Below are positions 7,442-16,197 of a stretch of DNA of 64,000 nt, one piece after another; the first letter of the stretch is position 1, and each line of letters begins with the position of its first letter. The translations under genes and the position numbers were made by a program. The notes beneath the pieces were generated by a model. It did not search any database and was not told the origin of the DNA. It saw only the letters and a list, made by a program, of their open reading frames with translations. Origin of the DNA: Streptomyces sp. NA04227 (GTDB taxonomy: Bacteria; Actinomycetota; Actinomycetes; Streptomycetales; Streptomycetaceae); the NCBI RefSeq assembly GCF_013364195.1, contig NZ_CP054918.1, forward strand, positions 1,291,001-1,355,000, in the 5' to 3' direction.

Positions 7442-8379
7442 GCCGGGGCACGCATACCGAGCTGCCGCGGGGCGCGGGCGACCGGCAGCCGGGCGAGACC
7501 CTCCAGGACCATCGGGTCGACGCCGAGGCCGACGCCGCCAAGAACACCGCCGACCAGGCGCCCACCTCGCTCCTCCGCCTCGACAACGTCTCCAAGCGCT
7601 ACCGCCGCGGCCGCCTCGCCGTGGACGGCGTCTCCCTCACCGTCACCCGCAGGGAGACCGTCGCTCTCGTCGGTGAGTCGGGGTCCGGCAAGTCGACCCT
7701 GGCCCGGCTGGCCCTCGGGCTGCTCGCGCCCGACGCGGGAACCGTGCGCTTCGACGGGCACGAGCCGCACCGGCTGCGCGGGCGCACCGGCCGTCGCGTC
7801 CGGGCCCGGCTCCAGTTCGTGCCGCAGCAGCCGGGCGGCTCACTCAACCCGGCGCTGCGTGCCGGTGAGGCGGTCGCCTTCACGCTGCGCGTGCACGGCA
7901 CACCCCGCCGGGAGCGCCCCGCGCTCGTCGCCGACCTGTTCCGCAGGGTCGGCCTGGACCCCGCGCTGGCCCGGCGCCACCCGCGTGAGCTGTCCGGCGG
8001 GCAGCTCCAGCGCGTCGCCCTCGCCCGGGCCCTGGCGACCGGCCCCGACCTGCTGGTGTGCGACGAGCCGACCTCGGCCCTGGACACCACGGTGCAGGCC
8101 CAGATCCTCGACCTGCTCACCGAACTGCGCGAAACCCTCGGTCTCGCCTGCCTGTTCATCTCCCACGACCTGGCCGTCGTACGGCGCCTGGCGCACCGGG
8201 TCGTGGTGCTGCGCGAAGGACGGGTGGTGGAGGAGGCCACGACCGCCGCCCTGTGGTCGGCGCCTGGCCACCCGTACACCCGCGCCCTGCTCGCCGCCGA
8301 CGACGACGGCGACCACCAGTCCCCCACGCCGCCCCGGCCCGGTGATCCGGCCCGGGCCGGTGAACCGTCCGCCCCTTAG
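7438..8379 (+). CDS. ABC transporter ATP-binding protein (DppF-like)
   Basis: 313 residues. An N-terminal extension of about 45 polar residues precedes the ATPase core: Walker A GESGSGKST near residue 80, Q-loop QFVPQQPGGSLNPAL, signature LSGGQLQR, Walker B LLVCDEPTSALD, and the switch histidine in FISHDLAVV. The C-terminus carries the PGHPYTRALLAA segment typical of DppF/OppF and then a Pro-rich tail. The N-terminal extension is unusual; an internal start is possible but none has a better ribosome binding site than the ATGA overlap at 7438. Confidence 0.92.
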   Translation: MSRGTHTELPRGAGDRQPGETLQDHRVDAEADAAKNTADQAPTSLLRLDNVSKRYRRGRLAVDGVSLTVTRRETVALVGESGSGKSTLARLALGLLAPDAGTVRFDGHEPHRLRGRTGRRVRARLQFVPQQPGGSLNPALRAGEAVAFTLRVHGTPRRERPALVADLFRRVGLDPALARRHPRELSGGQLQRVALARALATGPDLLVCDEPTSALDTTVQAQILDLLTELRETLGLACLFISHDLAVVRRLAHRVVVLREGRVVEEATTAALWSAPGHPYTRALLAADDDGDHQSPTPPRPGDPARAGEPSAP

Positions 8380-8392
8380 TGACGAGGAACCC

Positions 8393-10003
8393 ATGACGCA
8401 CCACCACGATCCAACCGCCCGCCGACGGCGCGGCTCCCTGGCCGCCGTACTGCTGCTGAGTCTCGCCGCGGCCGGCTGCGGCACCGGCTCCGCGGACTCC
8501 TCCGACGGGAAGTCCGGCGGCACCCTCGTCATCGGCGCGACGGGCAAGATCCCCAACGCCGACACGATGATCGGCGGCAACGGCTTCGAGGGCAAACGCC
8601 TCGTCACCTTCCAGCTCTACGAGGGCCTGACCCGCTACGACCTGTCCAAGAACAACGGCCCGGCCGAGATCACCGGCGCCCTGGCCACCTCCTGGAAGGT
8701 CGCGCCGGACCACCGGACCTGGACGTTCAGCCTGCGCAAGGGCGTGAAGTTCCAGGACGGCACCCGCTTCGACGCCGACGCCGTCCTGTTCAACCTCGAC
8801 CGCTACCTCAACAAGAAGAGCCGCTACTACACGGACGCGGTCGGTGCCGGAGCGAGCGAGTACGCGGGCGGCATCACCAAGTACACCAAGCTCGCCGACG
8901 ACCGCGTACAACTGGTCACCAAGCAGCCCAACGGGCACTTCCCCGAGGACCTCGCCCACGTCCTCATCGCCAGCCCCGCCGCCGTACGCAAGACCGGCTC
9001 GGCGAACTTCGCCGAACACCCCGTCGGCACCGGCCCGTTCCGCTTCGTACGGCAGAAGTCCGGTGAACAGATCGAGCTCGCCGGGTTCGACGGCTACTGG
9101 CGTGGCGCGCCCAAGCTCGACCGGCTGATCGTGAAGGCGCTGCCGGACGCCGCCGCGCGCACCGCCGCCCTGCGCTCCGGCTCGGTGAACTGGATCGAGT
9201 ACCCGAACCCGGACGACCTGGAGAGCCTGAAGTCGGACGGCGCCAAGGTGCTCACCAACGCCTACGACCACCTCTGGTACTGGATCCTCGACACCGAGAA
9301 GGGGCCCTGGCGCGACCCGAAGGTGCGCCGGGCCGCCAACTACGCCATCGACCGCGAGGCCATCGCCGAGAACCTTCTGCACGGCACCGCCGAACCCGCC
9401 GAACAGGCCGCGCCCCGTGGCACGTTCGCCTACGACGCGGCGAACGACACCTACCGCCACGACCCGGCCAAGGCCCGCAGGCTGCTCGCCGAAGCCGGTT
9501 ACCCCAAGGGCTTCACCACCTCCGTCACCGTGCCGACCGGCGGCTCCGGCAACCTCGTCCCGGTGCCCATCGCCGAGGCGGTGCAGCGCGACCTCGCCGC
9601 CATCGGCATCAAGGCGGACATCCGTACCACCGACTGGTCGACCCTGATCAGCGCCGAGGCCAAGGGCGAGGTGGCCCGCGGCTCGCAGGCCATCGCGCAG
9701 TCCACCACCCTCTTCCAGTCGGAGGCGCTGCTGCCGCTGTTCATCGGCACCGACAGCCCCTTCTGGACCGGGAACTACAGCAACCCGAAGGTGGACAAGC
9801 TCCTCGCCTCCGCAGGGCCCAATCCCGACCGAGCCGCCCGCGAGGCCGACTACACGCGGGCCCTGGAGCTGGTCACCGCCGACGCGCCCTGGCTGTTCGT
9901 GGTCAACGACCGCAATCCGCGGGCGCTTTCACCGAAGGTGCGCGGGCTCGTCCAGCCGCAGTCCTGGTTCCTCGACCTCACGACCGTAGAGGTGGCCCGA
10001 TGA
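8393..10003 (+). CDS. Extracellular solute-binding lipoprotein, DppA/OppA family (SBP_bac_5)
   Basis: 536 residues with GAGGAA upstream of ATG 8393. A lipoprotein signal (basic start, hydrophobic core, LAAAGC lipobox with Cys near residue 28) anchors it outside the membrane. The mature protein shows the family 5 pattern: ALATSWKVAPDHRTWTFSLRKGVKFQDG, FDADAVLFNLDRYL, HPVGTGPFRF, and a late VRRAANYAIDREAIAENLLHG. It captures the substrate for the permease/ATPase complex encoded just upstream. The stop overlaps the start of the next gene, so transport and the monooxygenases are expressed together. Confidence 0.94.
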   Translation: MTHHHDPTARRRRGSLAAVLLLSLAAAGCGTGSADSSDGKSGGTLVIGATGKIPNADTMIGGNGFEGKRLVTFQLYEGLTRYDLSKNNGPAEITGALATSWKVAPDHRTWTFSLRKGVKFQDGTRFDADAVLFNLDRYLNKKSRYYTDAVGAGASEYAGGITKYTKLADDRVQLVTKQPNGHFPEDLAHVLIASPAAVRKTGSANFAEHPVGTGPFRFVRQKSGEQIELAGFDGYWRGAPKLDRLIVKALPDAAARTAALRSGSVNWIEYPNPDDLESLKSDGAKVLTNAYDHLWYWILDTEKGPWRDPKVRRAANYAIDREAIAENLLHGTAEPAEQAAPRGTFAYDAANDTYRHDPAKARRLLAEAGYPKGFTTSVTVPTGGSGNLVPVPIAEAVQRDLAAIGIKADIRTTDWSTLISAEAKGEVARGSQAIAQSTTLFQSEALLPLFIGTDSPFWTGNYSNPKVDKLLASAGPNPDRAAREADYTRALELVTADAPWLFVVNDRNPRALSPKVRGLVQPQSWFLDLTTVEVAR

Positions 10004-11019
10004 CCCTCACACCGGCTTCCGCGCCCGGGACGCAACCGAAGTGGGGCGTCACCCTGCCCCTGCCCGGTCTCACCATCGACCGGCACCGCTTCCTCATCGA
10101 GCAGCTGCCCGACCTCGGCTACACGGACGTGTGGAGCGCGGAGGGCGGCGGCACCGACGCCTTCACCCCACTCGCCACGGTCGCCGCCTGGTCGCCTTCG
10201 CTGCGGATCGCCACCGGCATCGTCCCGGTGCACACCCGCGGTCCGGCGGTACTCGCCCAGACCGCCGCCACCCTCGCCCAACTCGCCCCGGGCAGGCTGC
10301 TGTTGGGCATCGGCGCCTCGGTGCCCGCCCATGTCACCGACATCAACGGCATTCCGTTCGACGAGCCGTACAAGCGCACCAGGGACGTCCTCAGGTTCGT
10401 CACCCGCGCCCTGCGCGGCGAACACATCGCGGGCGACTTCGACACCTTCTCCATCACCGGCTACCGGCTGCCGCACCCGCCCGCCGACCCGGTCAAGGTG
10501 ATCCTCGGCGCCCTGCGCCCCGGCATGCTGCGCCTCGGCTTCCGCGAGGGCGACGGCGCCATCACCAATCTGCTCTTCCCCGAGGACGTACCGAAGATCC
10601 TGGACGCGGTCGGGCCGCAGCCGCCCGGCAAGGAACTCGTCGTCAAGGTGTTCGTCTGCCCCACCGAGGACACCGGCTACGCCCACCGCGCCTCGCGCCC
10701 CTTCCTCGCCTGGATCCTCAACCGCGAGCCCTACCGCAAGTTCCACGAGTGGCTGGGCCACGGCGAGTTGCTGCGCGAGTGCCACGAGCGGTGGGCCGAG
10801 GGCGATGTCGCGGGCGCGCAGAAGGCGCTCCCGGACGAGGTCGTCGACGGCCTGTTCATCAGCGGCTCGCCCGAGGAGTGCCGGGAACGCATCCTGCGCT
10901 ACCACCAACCCGGCGTGACCACCATCCAGTTGTACGTGTCCCTGCCGCCCGAGGTCTTCATCAGCAAGGCCAGGGTCCTGGACACCCTGGCCCGGCTGGG
11001 CCCGGCCGCGGCTCGCTGA
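10000..11019 (+). CDS. LLM-class flavin-dependent oxidoreductase, F420-type
   Basis: 339 residues of the luciferase-like monooxygenase superfamily, a TIM barrel binding FMN or F420. Seen are the N-terminal WGVTLPLPGL strand, LGYTDVWSAEGGGTDAFTP, LRIATGIVPVHTRGPAVLAQ and the LAPGRLLLGIGAS segment typical of F420-dependent members. It overlaps the binding-protein gene by four bases. Together with the second LLM enzyme it probably oxidises the imported compound; such enzymes cleave C-S or C-N bonds or open rings in related clusters, but the actual reaction cannot be deduced. Confidence 0.88.
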   Translation: MTLTPASAPGTQPKWGVTLPLPGLTIDRHRFLIEQLPDLGYTDVWSAEGGGTDAFTPLATVAAWSPSLRIATGIVPVHTRGPAVLAQTAATLAQLAPGRLLLGIGASVPAHVTDINGIPFDEPYKRTRDVLRFVTRALRGEHIAGDFDTFSITGYRLPHPPADPVKVILGALRPGMLRLGFREGDGAITNLLFPEDVPKILDAVGPQPPGKELVVKVFVCPTEDTGYAHRASRPFLAWILNREPYRKFHEWLGHGELLRECHERWAEGDVAGAQKALPDEVVDGLFISGSPEECRERILRYHQPGVTTIQLYVSLPPEVFISKARVLDTLARLGPAAAR

Positions 11020-11041
11020 ACCCCCGCCCCGGAGGCAACCG

Positions 11042-12145
11042 ATGGAGCTCGACATACGCGGCGGCGTGCGCGCCGCACCCGTCACCGGCGAGACACCCGA
11101 GGAGCGTCAGGCCCTGCGCTTCGCCCCCGACCCGCGCGAGCGCGACGCCGATCCCGCGTTCGTGGCGCGCGGCGCCCGGGAGAACGAGGAGGACGGGCTC
11201 GACAGCGCCCTCGTCGTGCAGTCGAGCTCCTGGCCGGATCCCTGGCTGGTGGCCTCCTGGGCGCTGGCGGCCACCAGCAGGCTCCGGGTGGCGGTGGCCC
11301 ACCGGGTCGGTACCACCGCGCCGACCGTGGCCGCCCGCTCACTGGCCACCCTGGACCGGCTGTCCGGCGGGCGGGCGGCCGCCCATGTCATCGTCGGCTC
11401 CAGCGACGCCGACGTGGCCCGCGACGGCGACACCCTCGGCAAGGCGGACCGCTACCGCCGGGCCGGTGAGTACCTGGAGGTCTTCCACCGGGCCCTGACC
11501 GAGGACCGGGACTTCGACCACGACGGCGAGTTCTACACCGTGCGCGGGGCTCGCGCGGGCCTGTTCCCGCGCCCCCGCGCCGAGTTGCTGTCGTTCGGCG
11601 GCTCCTCCCCGCAGGGTGTCGCGCTCGCCGGGCGGTACGCCGAGGTGTACGCGGTGTCGCCGCAGCCGCTGACCGCCACCCGCCGTCAGATCGCACAGGT
11701 GCACGCGGCGGCCGCGGAACACGGCAGGACGGTCCGGATCTGGCGCCATGTCACCGTCGTCACGGCCCGCACCGACGAGGAGGCCGAGCAGCGTGCCCGG
11801 CGCATCCGCGCGGACGCGCTCCGGCTCACCTCCGGACCGGGCGCTGCGGCACGGCTCGATGCCGTCCAACTCGACCGGGACCGCGAACGGGGCCGCGCGG
11901 CGGACACCCACCAGCTGTCCGCCTACATCGACCGTTCACTGGCGGGCGCGTTCATCGGCTCACCGGAGACCGTCGCCGCCCGGATCGGCTGGCTGCGCGC
12001 GGCCGGGGTGAGCATCGTCCAACTGGACATGCCGCTGGAGACCGACCAGGACCGGGAGCTGCGCCGCGACCTGGTCGCCCGGCTCCGCGCCGCCTACCTC
12101 CCGCCGCAGCCCCGCCGCGCCGCGCACGCGGGCCGCCGCTGGTGA
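11042..12145 (+). CDS. LLM-class flavin-dependent monooxygenase, SsuD-like
   Basis: 367 residues, ATG 11042 with CCGGAGGCAACC upstream. The protein resembles the SsuD/NtaA branch: SSWPDPWLVASWALAATSRL, then TVAARSLATLDRLSGGRAAAHVIVGSSDAD and the GKADRYRRAGEYLEVFHRAL segment that in alkanesulfonate monooxygenases follows the FMN site, then FGGSSPQGVALAGRYAEVY. SsuD-type enzymes use reduced FMN supplied by a separate reductase; none is encoded here. Last gene of the operon, before a strong branched hairpin. Confidence 0.88.
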   Translation: MELDIRGGVRAAPVTGETPEERQALRFAPDPRERDADPAFVARGARENEEDGLDSALVVQSSSWPDPWLVASWALAATSRLRVAVAHRVGTTAPTVAARSLATLDRLSGGRAAAHVIVGSSDADVARDGDTLGKADRYRRAGEYLEVFHRALTEDRDFDHDGEFYTVRGARAGLFPRPRAELLSFGGSSPQGVALAGRYAEVYAVSPQPLTATRRQIAQVHAAAAEHGRTVRIWRHVTVVTARTDEEAEQRARRIRADALRLTSGPGAAARLDAVQLDRDRERGRAADTHQLSAYIDRSLAGAFIGSPETVAARIGWLRAAGVSIVQLDMPLETDQDRELRRDLVARLRAAYLPPQPRRAAHAGRRW

Positions 12146-12150
12146 GCCGG

Positions 12151-12218
12151 GCGCTGTCCGGGCCGGGCACCAGAGGGTGCCGGTGACACCGGAGGGTGTC
12201 GGTCGGCCCGGACAGCGC
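12151..12218. terminator. Branched bidirectional terminator between converging genes
   Basis: A perfect 15-bp outer stem (12151-12165 with 12204-12218) encloses two further perfect 6-bp hairpins, GGCACC/GGTGCC (12166-12171 with 12176-12181) and GACACC/GGTGTC (12185-12190 with 12195-12200), each with a four-base loop. The RNA would fold into a three-way junction in either direction. It exactly fills the gap between the convergent monooxygenase and PAC2 genes. Confidence 0.8.
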
Positions 12219-13157
12219 TCAGTTGTCGCCTTCGCGCTCGGCGAGGAAGCGTTCGAAGTCGCGGCCGATCTCGTCGGCGGAGGGCAGATCCGTCGGCTCG
12301 GCGAGCATGTTGCCGCGCGTCTGCGAGCCCGCGGCGGCGTCGTACTGGTGCTCAAGTCCCTCGACGAGGGCGACCAGTTCGCTGTCGCCCTGCTGGATCT
12401 GCCGGTCGATCTCGGTCTGCGTCCGGTGTGCCTGGGTGCGCAGGCTGTGCGCGGCGGTGGGCAGGACGAGGCCGGTGGCCGCCGTGATGGCCTCCAGCAC
12501 ACTGAGCGCGGCGTCCGGGTAGGGCGAGCGCGCGATGTAGTGCGGCACGTGGGCGGCGACGCCGAGGACGTCGTGGCCCGCGTTCATCAGGCGGTACTCG
12601 ATCAGGGACTCCGCGCTGCCGGGCACCTGGGCCTCGTCGAACGGGCTGCGGTGGCCGGGCACCAGGTCGGTGCGGTTGCCGTGCGGGGTCAGGCCGACCG
12701 GACGGGTGTGCGGCACACCCATCGGGATGCCGTGGAAGTTGACCGTCAGCCGTACCCCCAGCCGCTCCACGATCTGCTGCACGGCGGCGGCGAAGCGCTC
12801 CCACTCGACGTCCGGCTCGGGCCCGGACAGTACGAGGAACGGCGCACCGGTGGCGTCCTGGAGCAGGCGCACCACCAGCTCGGGCTCCTCGTAGGCGGCC
12901 CAGCGGTCCCGCTTGAACGTCAGCAGCGGGCGACGGGCCCGGTAGTCCACCAGCCGGTCGTGGTCGAAACGGGCGACCGTCTGCTGGGGCAGGGTGTCGA
13001 GGAGCTGGTCGACGACTTGCTCACCGGTCTCCCCCGCGTCGATGTAACCCTCGAAGTGATACAGCATGACCAGACCCGCCGACTCCTGGGCGAGGGCCAT
13101 GTCGACGACGGACAGACCCTTGGGGTCCCATGCGAACAAATCCTGTGGATCAACCAC
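12219..13157 (-). CDS. PAC2 family protein
   Basis: 312 residues from GTG 13157, which follows GAGGAGGAG. The sequence has the PAC2 features: [29 protein letters not shown] near the N-terminus, then [21 protein letters not shown] and [22 protein letters not shown], and the [22 protein letters not shown] region. PAC2 is an ATP-grasp-associated/proteasome-assembly-chaperone-like fold; in actinobacteria these proteins are thought to relate to proteasome assembly or purine-linked functions, but the role is not settled. It lies downstream of rpsA in the same direction, separated by a terminator. Confidence 0.88.
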   Translation of the reverse strand: MVDPQDLFAWDPKGLSVVDMALAQESAGLVMLYHFEGYIDAGETGEQVVDQLLDTLPQQTVARFDHDRLVDYRARRPLLTFKRDRWAAYEEPELVVRLLQDATGAPFLVLSGPEPDVEWERFAAAVQQIVERLGVRLTVNFHGIPMGVPHTRPVGLTPHGNRTDLVPGHRSPFDEAQVPGSAESLIEYRLMNAGHDVLGVAAHVPHYIARSPYPDAALSVLEAITAATGLVLPTAAHSLRTQAHRTQTEIDRQIQQGDSELVALVEGLEHQYDAAAGSQTRGNMLAEPTDLPSADEIGRDFERFLAEREGDN

Positions 13158-13304
13158 CGTGACCGCTCCTCCTCGTGTCCACAGAACAAGAACGCATCCC
13201 GAGGGGCGGTCATTCCCCGGCTCCCACATCAATTGGCAAAGCCGGGGCGGGAGTCGGGGTGAGGGCCGGGGGCGGCCCGTTGCCGCACACCTCCGGAAAA
13301 CGCG

Positions 13305-13340
13305 GCGCGGCCCGCACTCCGTGAGGAGTACGGGCCGCGC
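13305..13340 (-). terminator. Terminator of rpsA
   Basis: A 16-bp stem (13305-13320 with 13325-13340) and GTGA loop lie 30 bases downstream of rpsA. Its single non-Watson-Crick position becomes G-U in the leftward transcript, as expected for a terminator of rpsA. Confidence 0.8.
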
Positions 13341-13369
13341 TGCTTGCGCTCAGGGCATGTGCCCGGTGA

Positions 13370-14875
13370 TCAGCTCTGGCCGCCGGCCAGCTTCTCGCGC
13401 AGAGCCGCCAGGGCCTCGTCCGAGGCCAGGGCTCCGGAGTTGTCGTCCGGCTGCTCCGAGGAGTACGAACCGCCACCGCCACCGCCGGAGGCGGCCGGAG
13501 CGGCAGCGTCGCCACCCTCGGCGGCCGCAGCGGCGTCCGCCTCGCGGGACTTGATGACCTGCGCCTGGTGCTGCTCGAAGCGCTGCTGCGCCTCGGCGTA
13601 CTGGCGCTCCCACTCCTCGCGCTGCTTCTCGTAACCCTCGAGCCAGTCGTTGGTCTCGGGGTCGAAGCCCTCGGGGTAGATGTAGTTGCCCTGGTCGTCG
13701 TAGGACGCGGCCATGCCGTACAGGGTCGGGTCGAACTCGACCGAGGACGGGTCGGCACCGAAGGACTCGTTGGCCTGCTTCAGCGAGAGGCTGATGCGAC
13801 GGCGCTCGAGGTCGATGTCGATGACCTTGACGAAGATCTCGTCGTTGACCTGGACGACCTGCTCCGGGATCTCCACGTGGCGCTCGGCCAGCTCGGAGAT
13901 GTGGACCAGGCCCTCGATGCCCTCGTCGACGCGGACGAACGCACCGAACGGAACCAGCTTGGTGACCTTGCCGGGAACGACCTGGCCGATCTGGTGGGTC
14001 CGGGCGAACTGCTGCCACGGGTCTTCCTGGGTCGCCTTGAGCGACAGGGAGACACGCTCGCGGTCCATGTCGACGTCGAGAACCTCGACGGTGACTTCCT
14101 GGCCGACCTCGACAACCTCGGAGGGGTGGTCGATGTGCTTCCAGGAGAGCTCGGAGACGTGGACCAGACCGTCGACGCCACCCAGGTCCACGAAGGCACC
14201 GAAGTTGACGATCGAGGAGACGACGCCGGAGCGGACCTGACCCTTCTGCAGGGTGGTGAGGAACGTCTGGCGCACCTCGGACTGGGTCTGCTCCAGCCAG
14301 GCACGGCGGGACAGGACCACGTTGTTGCGGTTCTTGTCCAGCTCGATGATCTTCGCCTCGAGCTCCTTGCCCACGTAGGGCTGGAGGTCGCGGACGCGAC
14401 GCATCTCCACGAGGGAGGCGGGGAGGAAGCCGCGGAGGCCGATGTCGAGGATGAGACCACCCTTGACGACCTCGATGACGGTACCGGTGACGATGCCGTC
14501 CTCTTCCTTGATCTTCTCGATCGTGCCCCAGGCGCGCTCGTACTGGGCGCGCTTCTTCGAGAGGATCAGGCGGCCTTCCTTGTCCTCCTTCTGGAGAACA
14601 AGGGCTTCGATCTCGTCGCCGACGGCAACGACCTCGTTGGGGTCGACGTCGTGCTTGATCGAGAGCTCACGGCTCGGGATGACACCTTCGGTCTTGTAAC
14701 CGATGTCGAGCAGGACCTCGTCCCGGTCGACCTTCACGATGACGCCGTCGACGATGTCGCCGTCGTTGAAGTACTTGATCGTCTCGTCGATCGCGGCGAG
14801 GAAGGCTTCCTCGTTACCGATGTCGTTGACCGCTACCTGCGGAGTGGTGGCGGTGGTCTCGGTGCTGCTCGTCAT
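13370..14875 (-). CDS. rpsA: 30S ribosomal protein S1
   Basis: 501 residues. After an acidic N-terminal stretch the protein contains four consecutive S1 RNA-binding domains, each recognisable by the pattern G-x-V-x-x-V...G-x-x-V/D-L/I-G (DGVIVKVDRDEVLLDIGYK, TGTVIEVVKGGLILDIGLRG, SGVVSSIVNFGAFVDLGGVD, PGKVTKLVPFGAFVRVDEGI). A Gln/Glu-rich coil and a Gly-rich tail follow, the usual actinobacterial form with four rather than six domains. S1 helps recruit mRNA to the 30S subunit. The ATG at 14875 lacks a strong Shine-Dalgarno, common for rpsA, and the gene has a long 5' leader. Confidence 0.98.
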   Translation of the reverse strand: MTSSTETTATTPQVAVNDIGNEEAFLAAIDETIKYFNDGDIVDGVIVKVDRDEVLLDIGYKTEGVIPSRELSIKHDVDPNEVVAVGDEIEALVLQKEDKEGRLILSKKRAQYERAWGTIEKIKEEDGIVTGTVIEVVKGGLILDIGLRGFLPASLVEMRRVRDLQPYVGKELEAKIIELDKNRNNVVLSRRAWLEQTQSEVRQTFLTTLQKGQVRSGVVSSIVNFGAFVDLGGVDGLVHVSELSWKHIDHPSEVVEVGQEVTVEVLDVDMDRERVSLSLKATQEDPWQQFARTHQIGQVVPGKVTKLVPFGAFVRVDEGIEGLVHISELAERHVEIPEQVVQVNDEIFVKVIDIDLERRRISLSLKQANESFGADPSSVEFDPTLYGMAASYDDQGNYIYPEGFDPETNDWLEGYEKQREEWERQYAEAQQRFEQHQAQVIKSREADAAAAAEGGDAAAPAASGGGGGGSYSSEQPDDNSGALASDEALAALREKLAGGQS

Positions 14876-15083
14876 GTGGGAAAGGGCTCCGGTACGGACA
14901 TTGAAGTCGTAGGTACTGCTACGCCGGGAGCCCGTATCGCTCTGATGAAGCCGGACAGCCAAGGAAGCGCCGATTCCGTCTCTTCCGGGTCCCGGAGAGG
15001 GGAAAGCGCCTCGACAACCGAGGGGACATACAACAGATGCGAGCGCAGCCTGCTCGGTCCGAGGAGCGCAGGCTCGCAGCGCA
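14876..15083 (-). promoter_or_regulatory. Long 5' leader of rpsA
   Basis: The promoter at 15090-15118 predicts a transcript start near 15083, giving a leader of about 208 bases, long enough for autogenous control by S1. The rpsA reading frame is open through all of it but no credible earlier start has a ribosome binding site. The leader overlaps the first codons of the divergent methyltransferase ORF if the latter begins at 15037. Confidence 0.45.
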
Positions 15084-16098
15084 ACTTGTAGCATACGGGG
15101 GCAGCCGGGCAGGGTCAACGCACGAAGACGGACACCCGGGACGGATCAGTACACACCGGGCACAACATTGTGCGCACGACCGTCCACCGCTCGGCGCGCG
15201 GCGGCCCCGGTATCGCGGCCGCCCCGGGAGACCCGCGGCGGGTTTCCCGGAGAATACGACGAGGGAGCCGATCATCCAAGGGTCCGGAACACAGCAGGAG
15301 CCGGAAGCGACCCGGCGTGCCGCCGGAGCGACCGAGAGCAGCCGCGCCAATCGCGGCTGGTGGGACCGCAACGCCGACGAGTACCAGCGCGAGCACGGCA
15401 CCTTCCTCGGCGACGACCGCTTCGTCTGGTGCCCCGAGGGCCTGGACGAGGTGGAGGCCGAACTGCTCGGCCCGGTCGAGGAGCTGAAGGGCGCCCGGAT
15501 CCTGGAGATCGGCGCGGGCGCGGCGCAGTGTGCGCGCTGGCTGCGCGCCCAGGGCGCGGAGCCCGTCGCACTGGACCTCTCGCACCGCCAGCTCCAGCAC
15601 GCGCTGCGCATCGGCGGCGACGGCATCGCCCTCGTCCAGGCCGACGCGGGCGCCCTCCCCTTCGCGGACGCCTCCTTCGACCTGGCCTGTTCCGCGTACG
15701 GAGCGCTGCCGTTCGTCGCGGATCCGGTACGGGTGCTCGCCGAGGTGCGACGGGTACTGCGTCCCGGCGGGCGCTTCGTCTTCTCGGTGACCCACCCGGT
15801 GCGCTGGGCGTTCCCCGACGAGCCCGGCCCCGACGGCCTGTCGGTGTCCGCCTCGTACTTCGACCGCACGCCGTACGTGGAGCAGAACGAGCAAGGCGGC
15901 GCGGTCTACGTGGAGCACCACCGCACGCTCGGCGACCGGGTCCGCGACGTGGTCGCGGCGGGGCTGCGCCTGGTGGACCTGGTCGAGCCCGAGTGGCCGG
16001 ACTGGAACACCCAGGAATGGGGCGGCTGGTCCCCGCTGCGCGGCGGCCTGATCCCCGGTACGGCGATCTTCGTCTGCGAGCGTGAGCGGGGGGCGTGA
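15037..16098 (+). CDS. Class I SAM-dependent methyltransferase (start uncertain)
   Basis: The conserved part begins near 15340 with RGWWDRNADEYQREHG and carries the SAM-binding motif LEIGAGAAQCARWL, ALDLSHRQL, QADAGALPFADASFDLACSAYGALPF and VRRVLRPGGRFVFSVTHP, a UbiE/Methyltransf_11 type Rossmann domain. The only standard start codon ahead of this is ATG 15037, which would add about 90 residues of unconserved sequence and overlap the rpsA promoter. A good GAGGGAG at 15261-15267 stands before two ATC codons (15271, 15274) and no ATG/GTG/TTG, so the true start may be non-standard. The substrate is unknown. Confidence 0.8.
   Translation: MRAQPARSEERRLAAQLVAYGGSRAGSTHEDGHPGRISTHRAQHCAHDRPPLGARRPRYRGRPGRPAAGFPENTTREPIIQGSGTQQEPEATRRAAGATESSRANRGWWDRNADEYQREHGTFLGDDRFVWCPEGLDEVEAELLGPVEELKGARILEIGAGAAQCARWLRAQGAEPVALDLSHRQLQHALRIGGDGIALVQADAGALPFADASFDLACSAYGALPFVADPVRVLAEVRRVLRPGGRFVFSVTHPVRWAFPDEPGPDGLSVSASYFDRTPYVEQNEQGGAVYVEHHRTLGDRVRDVVAAGLRLVDLVEPEWPDWNTQEWGGWSPLRGGLIPGTAIFVCERERGA
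15090..15118 (-). promoter_or_regulatory. Strong consensus promoter of rpsA
   Basis: On the minus strand TTGACC (15118-15113) and TATGCT (15095-15090) are spaced by 17 bases, close to the ideal vegetative promoter and fitting for a highly expressed ribosomal protein gene. Confidence 0.75.
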
Positions 16099-16110
16099 GC
16101 GCCCGCGCCG

Positions 16111-16155
16111 GTTTCGCGATCCCGGGTTTCGCGATCCCGGGTTTCGCGATCCGGG
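16111..16155. repeat. Three tandem 15-bp repeats
   Basis: The unit GTTTCGCGATCCCGG occurs at 16111-16125 and 16126-16140 exactly, and at 16141-16155 with one change. It lies between the stop of the methyltransferase gene and the start of hrpB. Confidence 0.9.
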
Positions 16156-16197
16156 GCTCCACGACCCGAGGCCCGGCCGGTCCGGGACACTGACCGG

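Noticed and set aside
13568..15091. A 507-codon plus-strand ORF over rpsA
   Set aside because: Leu/Asp/Val-rich mirror of the S1 gene; no homology features.
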